Below are positions 43,085 through 51,470 of a stretch of 64,000 nt of DNA, piece after piece. Under the pieces are notes generated by a model, which was not told the origin of the DNA, ran no database searches, and was given only the letters and a program-made list of their open reading frames with translations. Origin of the DNA: AWTP1-13 sp963820375 (lineage in GTDB: Bacteria; Pseudomonadota; Alphaproteobacteria; Rhizobiales; Hyphomicrobiaceae); assembly GCA_963820375.1 (NCBI GenBank), contig CAWFZX010000033.1:124001-188000 (forward strand). Reading direction: 5' to 3'. A program made the translations under genes and the position numbers. Position 1 is the stretch's first letter. Each line of letters opens with the position of its first letter.

Positions 43085-44791
43085 ATGTCATCAGTGTGGA
43101 TACGCCGTTTCGCGACGACCGTCGCCGGCTTTGGACTGTTGGCCGCGCCCGGTGCCGACGCCCAGGAAGTCAAAACCGCGACCAAATGGGGCGATATGGC
43201 CCTGGTGACCCAGGATCTGCTCAATCGCGCGGCGAGCGACGGCAACAATTTCCTGCATACCAACGGCAACTACCACCAGACCCGGTACTACCCCAACCGC
43301 CAGATCAACACGTCGAACGTCCACAAGCTACGCCCGGCCTGGATGTTTCAGACCGAGGTGAAGGACTCCTTTGAGACCTCACCGATCATCGTCAACGGCA
43401 TCATGTATTTCACGACGGCGTTCAATCATGCCTACGCCGTCGATGCGCGCACCGGCGAGCAGCTTTGGCACTTCAAGCACAAGATGGGGCCGGTTACCGT
43501 CTACTGCTGCGGACCCAACAATCGCGGCGTGGCGGTGGCGGGCGACCGCGTGTTCATGGCAACGCTTGATGCCAAGCTGGTCGCACTCGATGCCAAGACC
43601 GGGCAGCTTGTTTGGGAAACACAAGTTGCTGATCCAGAGCTTGGCTATTCCGAGACAATGGCGCCGACCGTTGTCGGCGACAAGATCTTGCTTGGCACCA
43701 ATGGTGGCGAGTACGGCATCCGTGGCTTCGTCAAGGCCTTCAATACCAAGGACGGCAAGCTGCTCTGGACATTCAATACCATCCCCGAGACGTCTGTCGG
43801 CGTATGGGCCACCAAGGACGCCACCGGCCGCGATATGAAGCGCGATATCAACAAGGAAAAGGCCGATCTTGCCCGCATCGGCGATCCTTACAAGACGCTG
43901 GGTGGCGGCGTCTGGCAAAATCCGGCGGTCGATCTGGAGACAAATCGCATCTACTTTGTGGTCGGCAATCCATCGCCTGACCTGGACGGGTCGTTGCGCC
44001 CGGGAGACAACCTGTATACCGACAGCTTGGTAGCGGTCGATCTCAATACCGGCGCCTATGTGTGCCACTACCAATACATCGCGCACGATGTCTGGGACCT
44101 CGACGCGGTTTCGCCGCCGGTGATCACGACGGTGCGCGGTCGCGACGGCAATGCGCTCAAAGGTGTGCTGCATGCGGGCAAGACCGGACACATCTATGTC
44201 CACAATGCCAGCGACTGCAGTCTGATCCGCTTCTCCGAAGCGATGGTGCCCCAGGAAAATATGTGGGTGCTGCCGACCAAGGACGGAGCGCGCATGCTGC
44301 CCGGCGCCAACGGCGGCGTCGAATGGTCGCCGATTGCCATCGATCCGGGCAAGAGCTTGGCGTATGCCATCAATCTGCACCAGCCGATGACCTACCACGT
44401 GGAATCGACACCCTATCCCAAGGGCAAGCTCTGGCTGGGCGGCGCCTTCAAGGTCATTCCCGCCGAGGAGCAGTGGGGCAACGTCACCGCCGTGGACTAC
44501 GATACCGGCAAAATCAAATGGCAGGTGAAGACGCAACAGCCCATGATCGGCGGCATCCTGGCCACTTCGGGCGGGCTTGCCTTTGCCGGCGAGGGCAATG
44601 GCCTCTTCAAGGCCTACGATTCGGAGACTGGCGCCGTGCTCTGGAAATTCCAGGCGGGAGCCGGCGTCAACGCGCCTCCGTCCTCCTATACGGTCGACGG
44701 CAAGCAGTACATCGTCGTGGCTGCTGGCGGCAATACGCAGCTCGACTACAAACGCGGCAACACGCTCATTGCGTTCTCGCTTGTCGACTGA
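43085..44791 (+). CDS. PQQ-dependent alcohol dehydrogenase with lanthanide signature
   Basis: The 568-residue quinoprotein has a signal peptide (to ADA-QEV) and propeller W-motifs such as ALDAKTGQLVWET. The cofactor residues are C141-C142 (VYCCGP), E209 (NGGEYG), N295 (VGNPSPD), the catalytic D338 and the additional D340 in HDVWDLDAV. The Asp-x-Asp pair again predicts lanthanide use. It is shorter than XoxF, with a different substrate-side sequence, and looks more like the broad-specificity ethanol/alcohol dehydrogenases. GGAGGAG precedes the ATG. The next gene encodes its likely electron acceptor. Confidence 0.93.
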   Translation: MSSVWIRRFATTVAGFGLLAAPGADAQEVKTATKWGDMALVTQDLLNRAASDGNNFLHTNGNYHQTRYYPNRQINTSNVHKLRPAWMFQTEVKDSFETSPIIVNGIMYFTTAFNHAYAVDARTGEQLWHFKHKMGPVTVYCCGPNNRGVAVAGDRVFMATLDAKLVALDAKTGQLVWETQVADPELGYSETMAPTVVGDKILLGTNGGEYGIRGFVKAFNTKDGKLLWTFNTIPETSVGVWATKDATGRDMKRDINKEKADLARIGDPYKTLGGGVWQNPAVDLETNRIYFVVGNPSPDLDGSLRPGDNLYTDSLVAVDLNTGAYVCHYQYIAHDVWDLDAVSPPVITTVRGRDGNALKGVLHAGKTGHIYVHNASDCSLIRFSEAMVPQENMWVLPTKDGARMLPGANGGVEWSPIAIDPGKSLAYAINLHQPMTYHVESTPYPKGKLWLGGAFKVIPAEEQWGNVTAVDYDTGKIKWQVKTQQPMIGGILATSGGLAFAGEGNGLFKAYDSETGAVLWKFQAGAGVNAPPSSYTVDGKQYIVVAAGGNTQLDYKRGNTLIAFSLVD

Positions 44792-44813
44792 GCAGAAAGC
44801 GCAAACTTGACGA

Positions 44814-44844
44814 GGGGCGAGACGGCACGCGACTGTCTCGCCCC
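44814..44844 (+). terminator. Hairpin between the PQQ dehydrogenase and cytochrome genes
   Basis: GGGGCGAGAC and GTCTCGCCCC pair perfectly over 10 bp around an 11-base loop and are followed by TGTCTTTTGT. It is a probable partial terminator that lowers cytochrome expression relative to the enzyme. Confidence 0.65.
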
Positions 44845-44879
44845 TGTCTTTTGTGTCGCCGGCCAACCCCAGCCCTGCA

Positions 44880-45485
44880 ATGTCAACCCTTGCCAAGCAC
44901 GTGCTGTTTTGCCTTGGCCTGCTCCTCGTCACGCTTGCCGCTAGCCAACGCTCGGCAGCCCAGGACCAGGCCAGGCTGCAGGAGCAGGTTCAGCTTTGTG
45001 CAGCCTGCCATGGTGAGAACGGCGTGCCGCAGGAGAAAACCACGCCAATCATCTGGGGGCAGACTTTGGGCTACCAGTATTTGCAGCTGCGGGACTACAA
45101 GAATGGCGACCGCAAGAGCGACCAGATGACGCCGGTCGTCGAGTTGCTCGAGCGCCAGGATCTGTTGGCTTTGGCCGAGTACTTTTCGAAAAAGCCGTGG
45201 CCGCGCAACAGCGCCCCAGCAGCCCCTCGCGACGTGGCAGAAAAGGCGGCCCGCGCCAATACCGCCGTCGGTTGTACCGGCTGCCATCAGGCGCAATATC
45301 AAGGTGAGGGGACACAGCCTCGATTAGCCGGTCAGAACACGGAGTACATGATCAAGACAATGCTCGAGATCCGCAGCGGGGTGCGCGCCAACAATCCGGG
45401 AATGACCACCCTCATGAAGGCCACGTCGACGGATGATATCACGGCGCTGGCGGAGTACATGGCAGGCCTCGAGGTGGTGCGCTAG
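44880..45485 (+). CDS. Dihaem cytochrome c (c4-like), partner of the PQQ dehydrogenase
   Basis: The 201-residue protein has a signal peptide and two class I cytochrome domains with haem motifs CAACH (about residue 39) and CTGCH (about residue 136). Axial Met candidates lie in KSDQMTPVV and GMTTLM. Such dihaem cytochromes accept electrons from quinoproteins. The gene follows the dehydrogenase by 88 bases. Its stop abuts the stop of the convergent ankyrin gene with no bases between them. Confidence 0.9.
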   Translation: MSTLAKHVLFCLGLLLVTLAASQRSAAQDQARLQEQVQLCAACHGENGVPQEKTTPIIWGQTLGYQYLQLRDYKNGDRKSDQMTPVVELLERQDLLALAEYFSKKPWPRNSAPAAPRDVAEKAARANTAVGCTGCHQAQYQGEGTQPRLAGQNTEYMIKTMLEIRSGVRANNPGMTTLMKATSTDDITALAEYMAGLEVVR

Positions 45486-46415
45486 CTATTGCCGTTCCAG
45501 CCTGGCGCGCACGGCAGGATCGGCGAGATCGGCGGCCGTCTTGCCTTCGTGGTCCTTGAGGTCGGACGTGGCACCTTGCGCCAGCAGCAGTTTGATGATG
45601 TGGGTATGTCCGAGCTCCGCTGCCATCATCAGCGCGCTACGACCTCGGTTGTCGACGTCATCCAGCCGCGCACCCTGCGCCAGCAAAAGCTGTGTCGTTT
45701 TCAATCCGTCGGCGTCCGGGACGTCGTTGGCGTGACCGGCGGCCCACATCAAGGCGGTCAACCCGTTGCCGTATCGGGCATTCACGTCGACGCCAGCCTT
45801 GAGCAGGCGTTCGGCAATCTTGGCGAAACCGCGCGCGGTGGCATAGACGATGGCGGATTTGCCGGTGTTGTCGGCGGCGTTGGGATCAGCGCCCTTCTCG
45901 AGCAGCAGATTGACGATGCGCTCACTGCCATTGAAGGCGGCGGCGGCGACGGGCGCGACCGCCGAACGGCCGGGCGAATTGACGTTGGCACCGTGCTCGA
46001 GCAGCAGCGCAACAGCCTTGGGGCGATTGGCCTCGATGGCGAGGAACAGTGGTGTCGCCCCCGAAAGGTCGCGCAATTCGATATCGGCGCCGTGCTGCAG
46101 CAGAATGCGGGCCACTTCGGGCTCGGTTGCTTTGACGGCATGATGCAGGGCGGTGTCGCCCTCGCGGCGGCGCGCCCGCACCGAAGCCCCGTCTTGTAAA
46201 AGCTCAATCGTCAGCTCCGCGCAGCCCTTGCTCGCGGCTTGCGACAGATAGACGTTCAGCTGTCGATCGACGGCAGATTGCTTTTGAGCTGTATAACGCT
46301 GCGACAGCTCCCGGCACTCCAGCATATGTGCTTGGGCGTTCGCTGTTTGACCGCCGAAACCGCAAAAAAGCGCGGCCAGCATGGCCGAATTAGCGATAAT
46401 CACCCGGTCGAACAT
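45486..46415 (-). CDS. Exported ankyrin-repeat protein
   Basis: The 309-residue protein has a signal peptide (MLAALFCGFGGQTANA), a short Cys-containing segment, and about seven ankyrin repeats (GDTALHHAVKATEPEVARIL, GATPLFLAIEANRPKAVALL, GLTALMWAAGHANDV). The repeats span residues 80-300 and should make a periplasmic protein-binding solenoid. It is divergent from the second module by only 77 bases, so the two probably share regulation. Confidence 0.9.
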   Translation of the reverse strand: MFDRVIIANSAMLAALFCGFGGQTANAQAHMLECRELSQRYTAQKQSAVDRQLNVYLSQAASKGCAELTIELLQDGASVRARRREGDTALHHAVKATEPEVARILLQHGADIELRDLSGATPLFLAIEANRPKAVALLLEHGANVNSPGRSAVAPVAAAAFNGSERIVNLLLEKGADPNAADNTGKSAIVYATARGFAKIAERLLKAGVDVNARYGNGLTALMWAAGHANDVPDADGLKTTQLLLAQGARLDDVDNRGRSALMMAAELGHTHIIKLLLAQGATSDLKDHEGKTAADLADPAVRARLERQ

Positions 46416-46492
46416 CGTCGTTTCCTATGCCGGCCTCCTCGACTAAATTCCACCGAGATCGCCCTTAAGTCCAGAGCAGCAGCACCCCAACA

Positions 46493-47575
46493 ATGTACGC
46501 CGCATGCCAGTGTGTGATGGGACTGCGGCCCTGGCGCGGCTGCCGCTCAATCCTGCGGCCAATTCGGGCGGCGATTGGAGGCTACGGCAGGCGGCTGATC
46601 GTCCTTGCCATTACCGGCCTCGCAATCACGATCGCGCTCGCGCCGACCAAATCCCTGCTGGCGAAGGGCACCGGCAAGGTCTTCATCTCCAACGAGAAAA
46701 GCAGTACCCTTTCGATCCTCGACCCGGCCGGCAAGTTACTGCAGACCATCGAGACCTGCGCGCGGCCCCGTGGCATGGCATTCAATCCTGATCACACGGC
46801 GCTTTACGTCGGTTGCGGCGACGACAACACCATCGCGCTCTACGACATCGGCTCGCTGCGCCTGGTGCGCCGGTACCGCAATATTGCCGCACCGGAGACC
46901 TTCGATCTGCATCCTGACGGTCGGCATCTTTACATCTCCAACGAAGATGATTCCGAAATGAGCGTACTCGACGTCGAAGCGGGAGAGATCGTTGCTCGTT
47001 ACCCGACCGGGCCGGAGCCGGAGGGAGTGCTGATCACAAGGGACGGTCGATTGGCATTTGTCGCCTCGGAGGTCGCCAATCTCGTGCACGTCATCGATGT
47101 GCAGCAACAGAAGGCCATCAAGGATATTCCTGTCGGAACACGCCCACGGCGGTTCGCGCTTACTCCCGACAACAGGGAGCTGTGGGTGTCGGCTGAGCTG
47201 TCCGGCCAGGTCGAGATCATCGACGTCGAGAAGCTCGAAGCAAAAGGCAAGGTAGAATTCCAATTGCGGGCCATTCGGCGCGAGCTTTTCACGCCGGTGG
47301 ATATCGTCATCACTAGCGACGGCAGCAAAGCCTACGTGGCGCTTGGACGCGCCAATCATGTGGCCGTGATCAATACCAGGAGCCGCGAGGTAATCGACTA
47401 CATCGTCGTCGGCAAGCGCGCCTGGGGGCTGCGGCTCAACGCCGACGAAACTCGGTTGTGGGTCGCCAATGGGCTTTCCGACGACGTGTCGATCGTCGAC
47501 ACACGCAGCAACAAGGTGTTGGTGTCGGTGCCTGTCGGCCAGGTTCCCTACGGGATCTTGATCGATGATCGTTAG
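46493..47575 (+). CDS. YVTN-type beta-propeller of the second, transporter-less module
   Basis: The 360-residue protein has a long basic N-terminus, then a hydrophobic segment (RLIVLAITGLAITIAL). A seven-bladed propeller follows, with blades such as GKVFISNEKSSTLSILDPA, RHLYISNEDDSEMSVLDVE and LWVANGLSDDVSIVDTRS. It is paralogous to the protein at 33557. The ATG at 46493 has no clear ribosome binding site, and 46517 is an alternative. Its 3' end overlaps the binding-protein gene by 11 bases, so the two are made together. Confidence 0.87.
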   Translation: MYAACQCVMGLRPWRGCRSILRPIRAAIGGYGRRLIVLAITGLAITIALAPTKSLLAKGTGKVFISNEKSSTLSILDPAGKLLQTIETCARPRGMAFNPDHTALYVGCGDDNTIALYDIGSLRLVRRYRNIAAPETFDLHPDGRHLYISNEDDSEMSVLDVEAGEIVARYPTGPEPEGVLITRDGRLAFVASEVANLVHVIDVQQQKAIKDIPVGTRPRRFALTPDNRELWVSAELSGQVEIIDVEKLEAKGKVEFQLRAIRRELFTPVDIVITSDGSKAYVALGRANHVAVINTRSREVIDYIVVGKRAWGLRLNADETRLWVANGLSDDVSIVDTRSNKVLVSVPVGQVPYGILIDDR

Positions 47576-48770
47576 TCGCGTGCGGGTCGGCACGCTCGCC
47601 GCATGGATCTTGCTGCTGGCAGCCTCCGTCCCGATCGTCCGCGCCCAAGATCAGCCCCTGCGCGACCTGGCGATTGCCTTCGTGGATCGCACTGGAGACC
47701 CGCTGTACCAGGCTACGCCGGGCTATGCGGGGCTGTACCGGCCGGAGCATTTTTCATCGTTGCCGGCTGCGGAACTCGCGGTGAGGGATGGCGCTGCGGC
47801 GGCGCGGGCCCGAGGCAGAAAGTTGAGCCTGCTGCGCAAGTCTTTGCAGGAGGGGGAGGACGCGGCAGCCTCGGTGCGCCTGCTGGCGCAAGCGAACGGT
47901 GTCATGGCCGCGATCATCGATTTGCCAGCAGACGAGATGGTGCAACTGGCCAAGGCCGTGGCCGGCGAGCCCCTCATTCTCTTTAATGCCCGGCATCGTG
48001 AGGGCAGCCTCAGGTCGCAGACCTGCGGGACGCGGCTCCTGCACACACTGCCGAGCTGGTCGATGCTTCACGATGGCTTAGCGCAGCGCTTGCTTGAACT
48101 GGATTGGCGGCGCCTCTTCGTGCTGCGCGGACCACTTGCCGAGGACAAGGCACTCGCCGCGTCATTTCTCGCCGCGGCGAGAAAATTTGGCCTGCGTGTC
48201 GTGGAAATGCGCGATTTTGTGGCCGGCAACGATCCAAGGAAACGCGATCAGATCAACATCCGATTACTGACCGGTGGCATAGACTACGATGCGCTGTTCG
48301 TGGCCGATGCGCTCGGCGATTTCGCGCGCACGGTCCCCTTCAACACCGCCAAGCCCCGCCCTATTGTTGGTAGCGCCGGCCTTACCGCATCAGCTTGGCA
48401 CCCTTATTGGGAGCGGTATGGGGCACCACAGCTCAACCGGCGTTTCTTTCGACTGGCCGGGCGACGTATGACGGATGAGGATTGGGCGACGTGGGTCGCC
48501 ATGCGGGCGACACTTGATGCGGCCGCCGGCATAGCAGAGCCGTCCGCCGCCGGCATCTTCGAGGCACTAATCGCCCCCGAGATGAAAATCGAGCTCTATA
48601 AGGGGGCCCCCGGCTCCTTCCGGAGCTGGAGTCGTCAGCTGCGGCAACCCATTCTTCTTGGCACGCACGATGCTGTGGTCGCGCTGGCTCCGGTCGAAGG
48701 CGCGTTGCACCAGAAGAACAACCTGGACACGCTTGGTGCCGACGAATCAGAATTCCGCTGTGGTGGCTAG
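47565..48770 (+). CDS. Periplasmic binding protein of the second module (LutA-like paralogue)
   Basis: The 401-residue protein has a signal peptide (TLAAWILLLAASVPIVRA) and the same family blocks as the protein at 32231: TRLLHTLPSWSMLHDGLAQ, WHPYWERYGAPQLNRRFFRL, SFRSWSRQLRQPILLGT, and LDTLGADE near the end. A Cys pair (SQTCG and FRCGG) is shared in position with the first copy. No ABC ATPase or permease follows, so it either shares the transporter of the first module or does something other than transport. Confidence 0.85.
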   Translation: MIVSRVRVGTLAAWILLLAASVPIVRAQDQPLRDLAIAFVDRTGDPLYQATPGYAGLYRPEHFSSLPAAELAVRDGAAAARARGRKLSLLRKSLQEGEDAAASVRLLAQANGVMAAIIDLPADEMVQLAKAVAGEPLILFNARHREGSLRSQTCGTRLLHTLPSWSMLHDGLAQRLLELDWRRLFVLRGPLAEDKALAASFLAAARKFGLRVVEMRDFVAGNDPRKRDQINIRLLTGGIDYDALFVADALGDFARTVPFNTAKPRPIVGSAGLTASAWHPYWERYGAPQLNRRFFRLAGRRMTDEDWATWVAMRATLDAAAGIAEPSAAGIFEALIAPEMKIELYKGAPGSFRSWSRQLRQPILLGTHDAVVALAPVEGALHQKNNLDTLGADESEFRCGG

Positions 48771-48815
48771 GCTGTTGTTGGTAACCACGGGGGCTTTGGG
48801 GGTTGGAGGAACTCA

Positions 48816-49247
48816 ATGAACCGCGTGCTCGTGATCCTGTTCGGCGTCCTGTTTGCGGCACTGCCAGGGCGGCTGGCATGGGGCGAAGGCTATCTCGCCA
48901 CCGACTTGCAAAAGCTGCCGGATCTGGTGTTCGGCGTGGATCAGGCCGGCTTCGCCGTGTCCACTCCAAGCTATCAGCTGACGACGGGTAAGGCCTACCA
49001 GCTGACGATCATTTCCAGCGGCAAGCGCGAATACGCCATCCACGCCGATGACTTCTTCAACTTCATCTGGCTGCGCAAGATCGAGGTTGGCGACGTCGAG
49101 ATCAAAACGAACGGTCTCTACGAGATCGAGATGGAGCGAGAGGGCAAGGCGACGCTGTTTTTTGTGCCCATCAAGCCCGGCAAATATCGCATCTACGCCA
49201 AAGGACTGGACGCCAAAGGCGCGGTGGCGAGCATTGAAGTCAAGTAG
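48816..49247 (+). CDS. Small cupredoxin-like protein of the second module
   Basis: The 143-residue product has the same length as the protein at 34592 and shares its blocks (EGYLA, YQLTTGKAYQLTI, FNFIWLRKIEVGDVEIK, YEIEMEREGKATLFFVPIKPGKY). The cupredoxin copper loop is fully lost: the Cys and Met positions are Ala in YAKGLDAKGAV. One His (YAIHADDF) remains. GGAGG lies in front of the ATG. Acidic residues are abundant, so another metal or a protein partner is possible. Confidence 0.82.
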   Translation: MNRVLVILFGVLFAALPGRLAWGEGYLATDLQKLPDLVFGVDQAGFAVSTPSYQLTTGKAYQLTIISSGKREYAIHADDFFNFIWLRKIEVGDVEIKTNGLYEIEMEREGKATLFFVPIKPGKYRIYAKGLDAKGAVASIEVK

Positions 49248-49341
49248 CCGACCGCGGCGACCGATCGTCGTCTTCGGCGAGGCCCCGCGCCACAACAGCC
49301 TGGAGCTAGGGATCAGTGCCGTTGCATGCCTTGCGCGGAAT

Positions 49342-50520
49342 TTACCGGCTGGGTTCGCGCCCCGCAAACCACAACTTGGGATCGCTGGCCCGCACACGGG
49401 CTTCCGGTAGGCCAAGCTCGCGGCGAACGATATTGGTGCCCTCGACCAGGGCAACGCACTTGTAGAACGCGATTCGCCGCGACAGGCCCTCGCGGCCAAA
49501 GCCACAATCGGTGCTGACGGCTAGCTGTTCCTTGGGGATATATTCCAGCGCCTTGCGGATCAGCGCCGCAACGTGCTCGGCCGGTTCCACCACCGTATTG
49601 CAATGGTTGACCACGCCGATGCCGATCTTCTTGTCGGTCTTGATGTGCTTGAACAGAGGCAGATCCTGGCCGTCGGAGCTCGCACACTCAATCGTCAAGA
49701 CGTCACAGTTGAGTTGCAATAGATGCGGCAGAGCACGTTCGTAACTTGGCACTTGCCAATGCACGCGCTGTTGATTCGGATTACCCCAGCAGGTATGCAC
49801 CCAGATCTCAGCGGTCACGCCGGTGAGCTGGCGATTGAATGCCTCGGTGAGGAACTCAAGATCGGCATCCGTGCAGTCTGGTTGCTGGGCGCGCATATGG
49901 TGCGGTGGTTCTTCGACCTGGATCAATGGGCAACCGGCGGCGGCCATATCGCGGAGCTCCGCGTTCATGATGTCGCAGAGATCGAGGATCATCGCCTTGT
50001 CGTCTTCATAAAACTCGTTCCAGAGCATGGAGGCGAGGGCGGGGGCGCAGATGGCGCCGAATTTTACCGGCCGGTCTGTCATGCGTTGCGCGACTTGCCA
50101 GAGCGCGGCGTATTCCAGCGGGCCACGCGTCAGCTTTTCACGCACCACACCGGGTTGATAGGCCTCCTGCACCTCCCACAAGATCTTCCCGGGGCGCAGA
50201 CCGTGGCGCGACATCCAGCCCCGCGAAGTGTCGCGGTGGCCGCAGACGCCACCGAGGCGCTCGATCGGATAAAAGAACCAGGATTTGCCGCCCACACTCA
50301 GATCGAAGCGGCTGTCGCCGTCCGTCACGATGTCGAGCCCTGCCGCTTCCTGTTCGGCGATAATGCTGGCTACCGCGTCAAGATACTGTTCGCGGAACAG
50401 GGAATCGCCGAGTGCGGACTTGAAGGATCGGCCGGCCAGACTGCGGTCGAACCAAAGCGGTCGCGGGTAGGAGCCGGTGATGGTGGTGGGCAGAATCAGA
50501 TCGCGCGTGACGGTGAGCAC
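49342..50520 (-). CDS. MetE C-terminal-domain-like (cobalamin-independent methionine synthase family) protein
   Basis: The 392-residue protein has the UROD/MetE-like barrel: TTITGSYPRP near the start, DGDSRFD, VEEPPHHM, then candidate zinc ligands in VHTCWGN and STDCGFGREGLSRR. It corresponds to the MetE C-terminal half and lacks the N-terminal half of true methionine synthase. Proteins of this group transfer methyl groups to or from thiols with diverse donors. It is a single gene, convergent with the second PQQ-linked module, so a C1 role is conceivable. Confidence 0.85.
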   Translation of the reverse strand: MLTVTRDLILPTTITGSYPRPLWFDRSLAGRSFKSALGDSLFREQYLDAVASIIAEQEAAGLDIVTDGDSRFDLSVGGKSWFFYPIERLGGVCGHRDTSRGWMSRHGLRPGKILWEVQEAYQPGVVREKLTRGPLEYAALWQVAQRMTDRPVKFGAICAPALASMLWNEFYEDDKAMILDLCDIMNAELRDMAAAGCPLIQVEEPPHHMRAQQPDCTDADLEFLTEAFNRQLTGVTAEIWVHTCWGNPNQQRVHWQVPSYERALPHLLQLNCDVLTIECASSDGQDLPLFKHIKTDKKIGIGVVNHCNTVVEPAEHVAALIRKALEYIPKEQLAVSTDCGFGREGLSRRIAFYKCVALVEGTNIVRRELGLPEARVRASDPKLWFAGREPSR

Positions 50521-50811
50521 GGTCGCCTCCGTGGGTTACTGCCAAATGATAACGCAGAGGTCGGCGCCCGTGAAAAGGGGGCCCCGCGTGCCTCTTTCAC
50601 GGCCAGAGCCAAAACCGATCGTGACGAGCGGCAACCAGGTCCAAAATCAAGTACAATGACCGTTCCAAGTTCCAGCGAGCAAATCGTTGTGAAATGCCAG
50701 GTGAATGACGACCTCTTCGGCGTGCAAGCAGGCGATGATCTTGTGCGGGGATGCTGTTGAGAGCCATTGTCGCGATCTGGTGGGTGGTTGGTGGTGAAAG
50801 GAGCAAGCAGC

Positions 50812-51258
50812 GTGGACATTGAATGGGACGATGTCATTGTTCGCCTCTGTGCCGCCGCGCTCGCCGGCGGCGTGGTCGGTCTCAATCGTGATCTTGCGCG
50901 CAAGCCGATCGGAGTGAGAACGCTGGGCCTCGTCTCCCTTGGAGCTGCCACCGTAAGCGTCGCCAGCATCCAAGTGCCGGGGATGGCCGAGCACCCGGAC
51001 GCCATGAGTCGCGTCGTGCAGGGCATCATCCAAGGCGTCATGGGGGGCATTAGCTTCATCGGGGCTGGTGTCATTCTACGGAACGCGGCAGCCGGAACCG
51101 TTGAGGGATTGACGACCGCAGCGACGGTGTGGATCAGCGCAGCGCTCGGCATTGCCTGCGGCCTTGGCGCATGGAGAACAATTGCGGTCGCCATTCCGCT
51201 GACCCTGGCGTTGCTGTTTGCGGCTGCCTTGCTCGAGCGCCTGAGCACAAAAAAATAA
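50812..51258 (+). CDS. MgtC/SapB family membrane protein
   Basis: The 148-residue product has four hydrophobic segments and the family motifs RLCAAALAGGVVGLNRDLARKPIGVRT and GGISFIGAGVILR. I start at the GTG at 50812, with AAGGAG nine bases upstream; a TTG at 50767 is the longer choice. MgtC proteins are linked to survival at low magnesium and to inhibition of the ATP synthase. It lacks the C-terminal ACT domain of the longer forms. Confidence 0.88.
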   Translation: MDIEWDDVIVRLCAAALAGGVVGLNRDLARKPIGVRTLGLVSLGAATVSVASIQVPGMAEHPDAMSRVVQGIIQGVMGGISFIGAGVILRNAAAGTVEGLTTAATVWISAALGIACGLGAWRTIAVAIPLTLALLFAAALLERLSTKK

Positions 51259-51470
51259 CGCGTGCGGCATTGTGGCAGCGATAGGCTCGTGGGCGAACGT
51301 GATTTGCGCGTCCCTATCGCCGCGTTCCCGACCTCGCCGTAAGCATACGGTGAGCACGCGGCGCCAGGTATTTTAGCGGCGGCTGCGGGGTCAACTTTGC
51401 GATCGATCACGCCGCGGCTGGTTTTGGCCGAAACTGGGGCTGGCGCTGAGGCGTCCGCCCCAGTTTCGTT

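Noticed and set aside
43379..44932. 517-codon minus-strand open frame
   Set aside because: Antisense to the second PQQ dehydrogenase, which has all its cofactor residues.
28796..49247. Lanmodulin or a TonB-dependent lanthanide receptor in the island
   Set aside because: I looked for EF-hand repeats and for a large beta-barrel receptor and saw neither. They may lie elsewhere in the genome.
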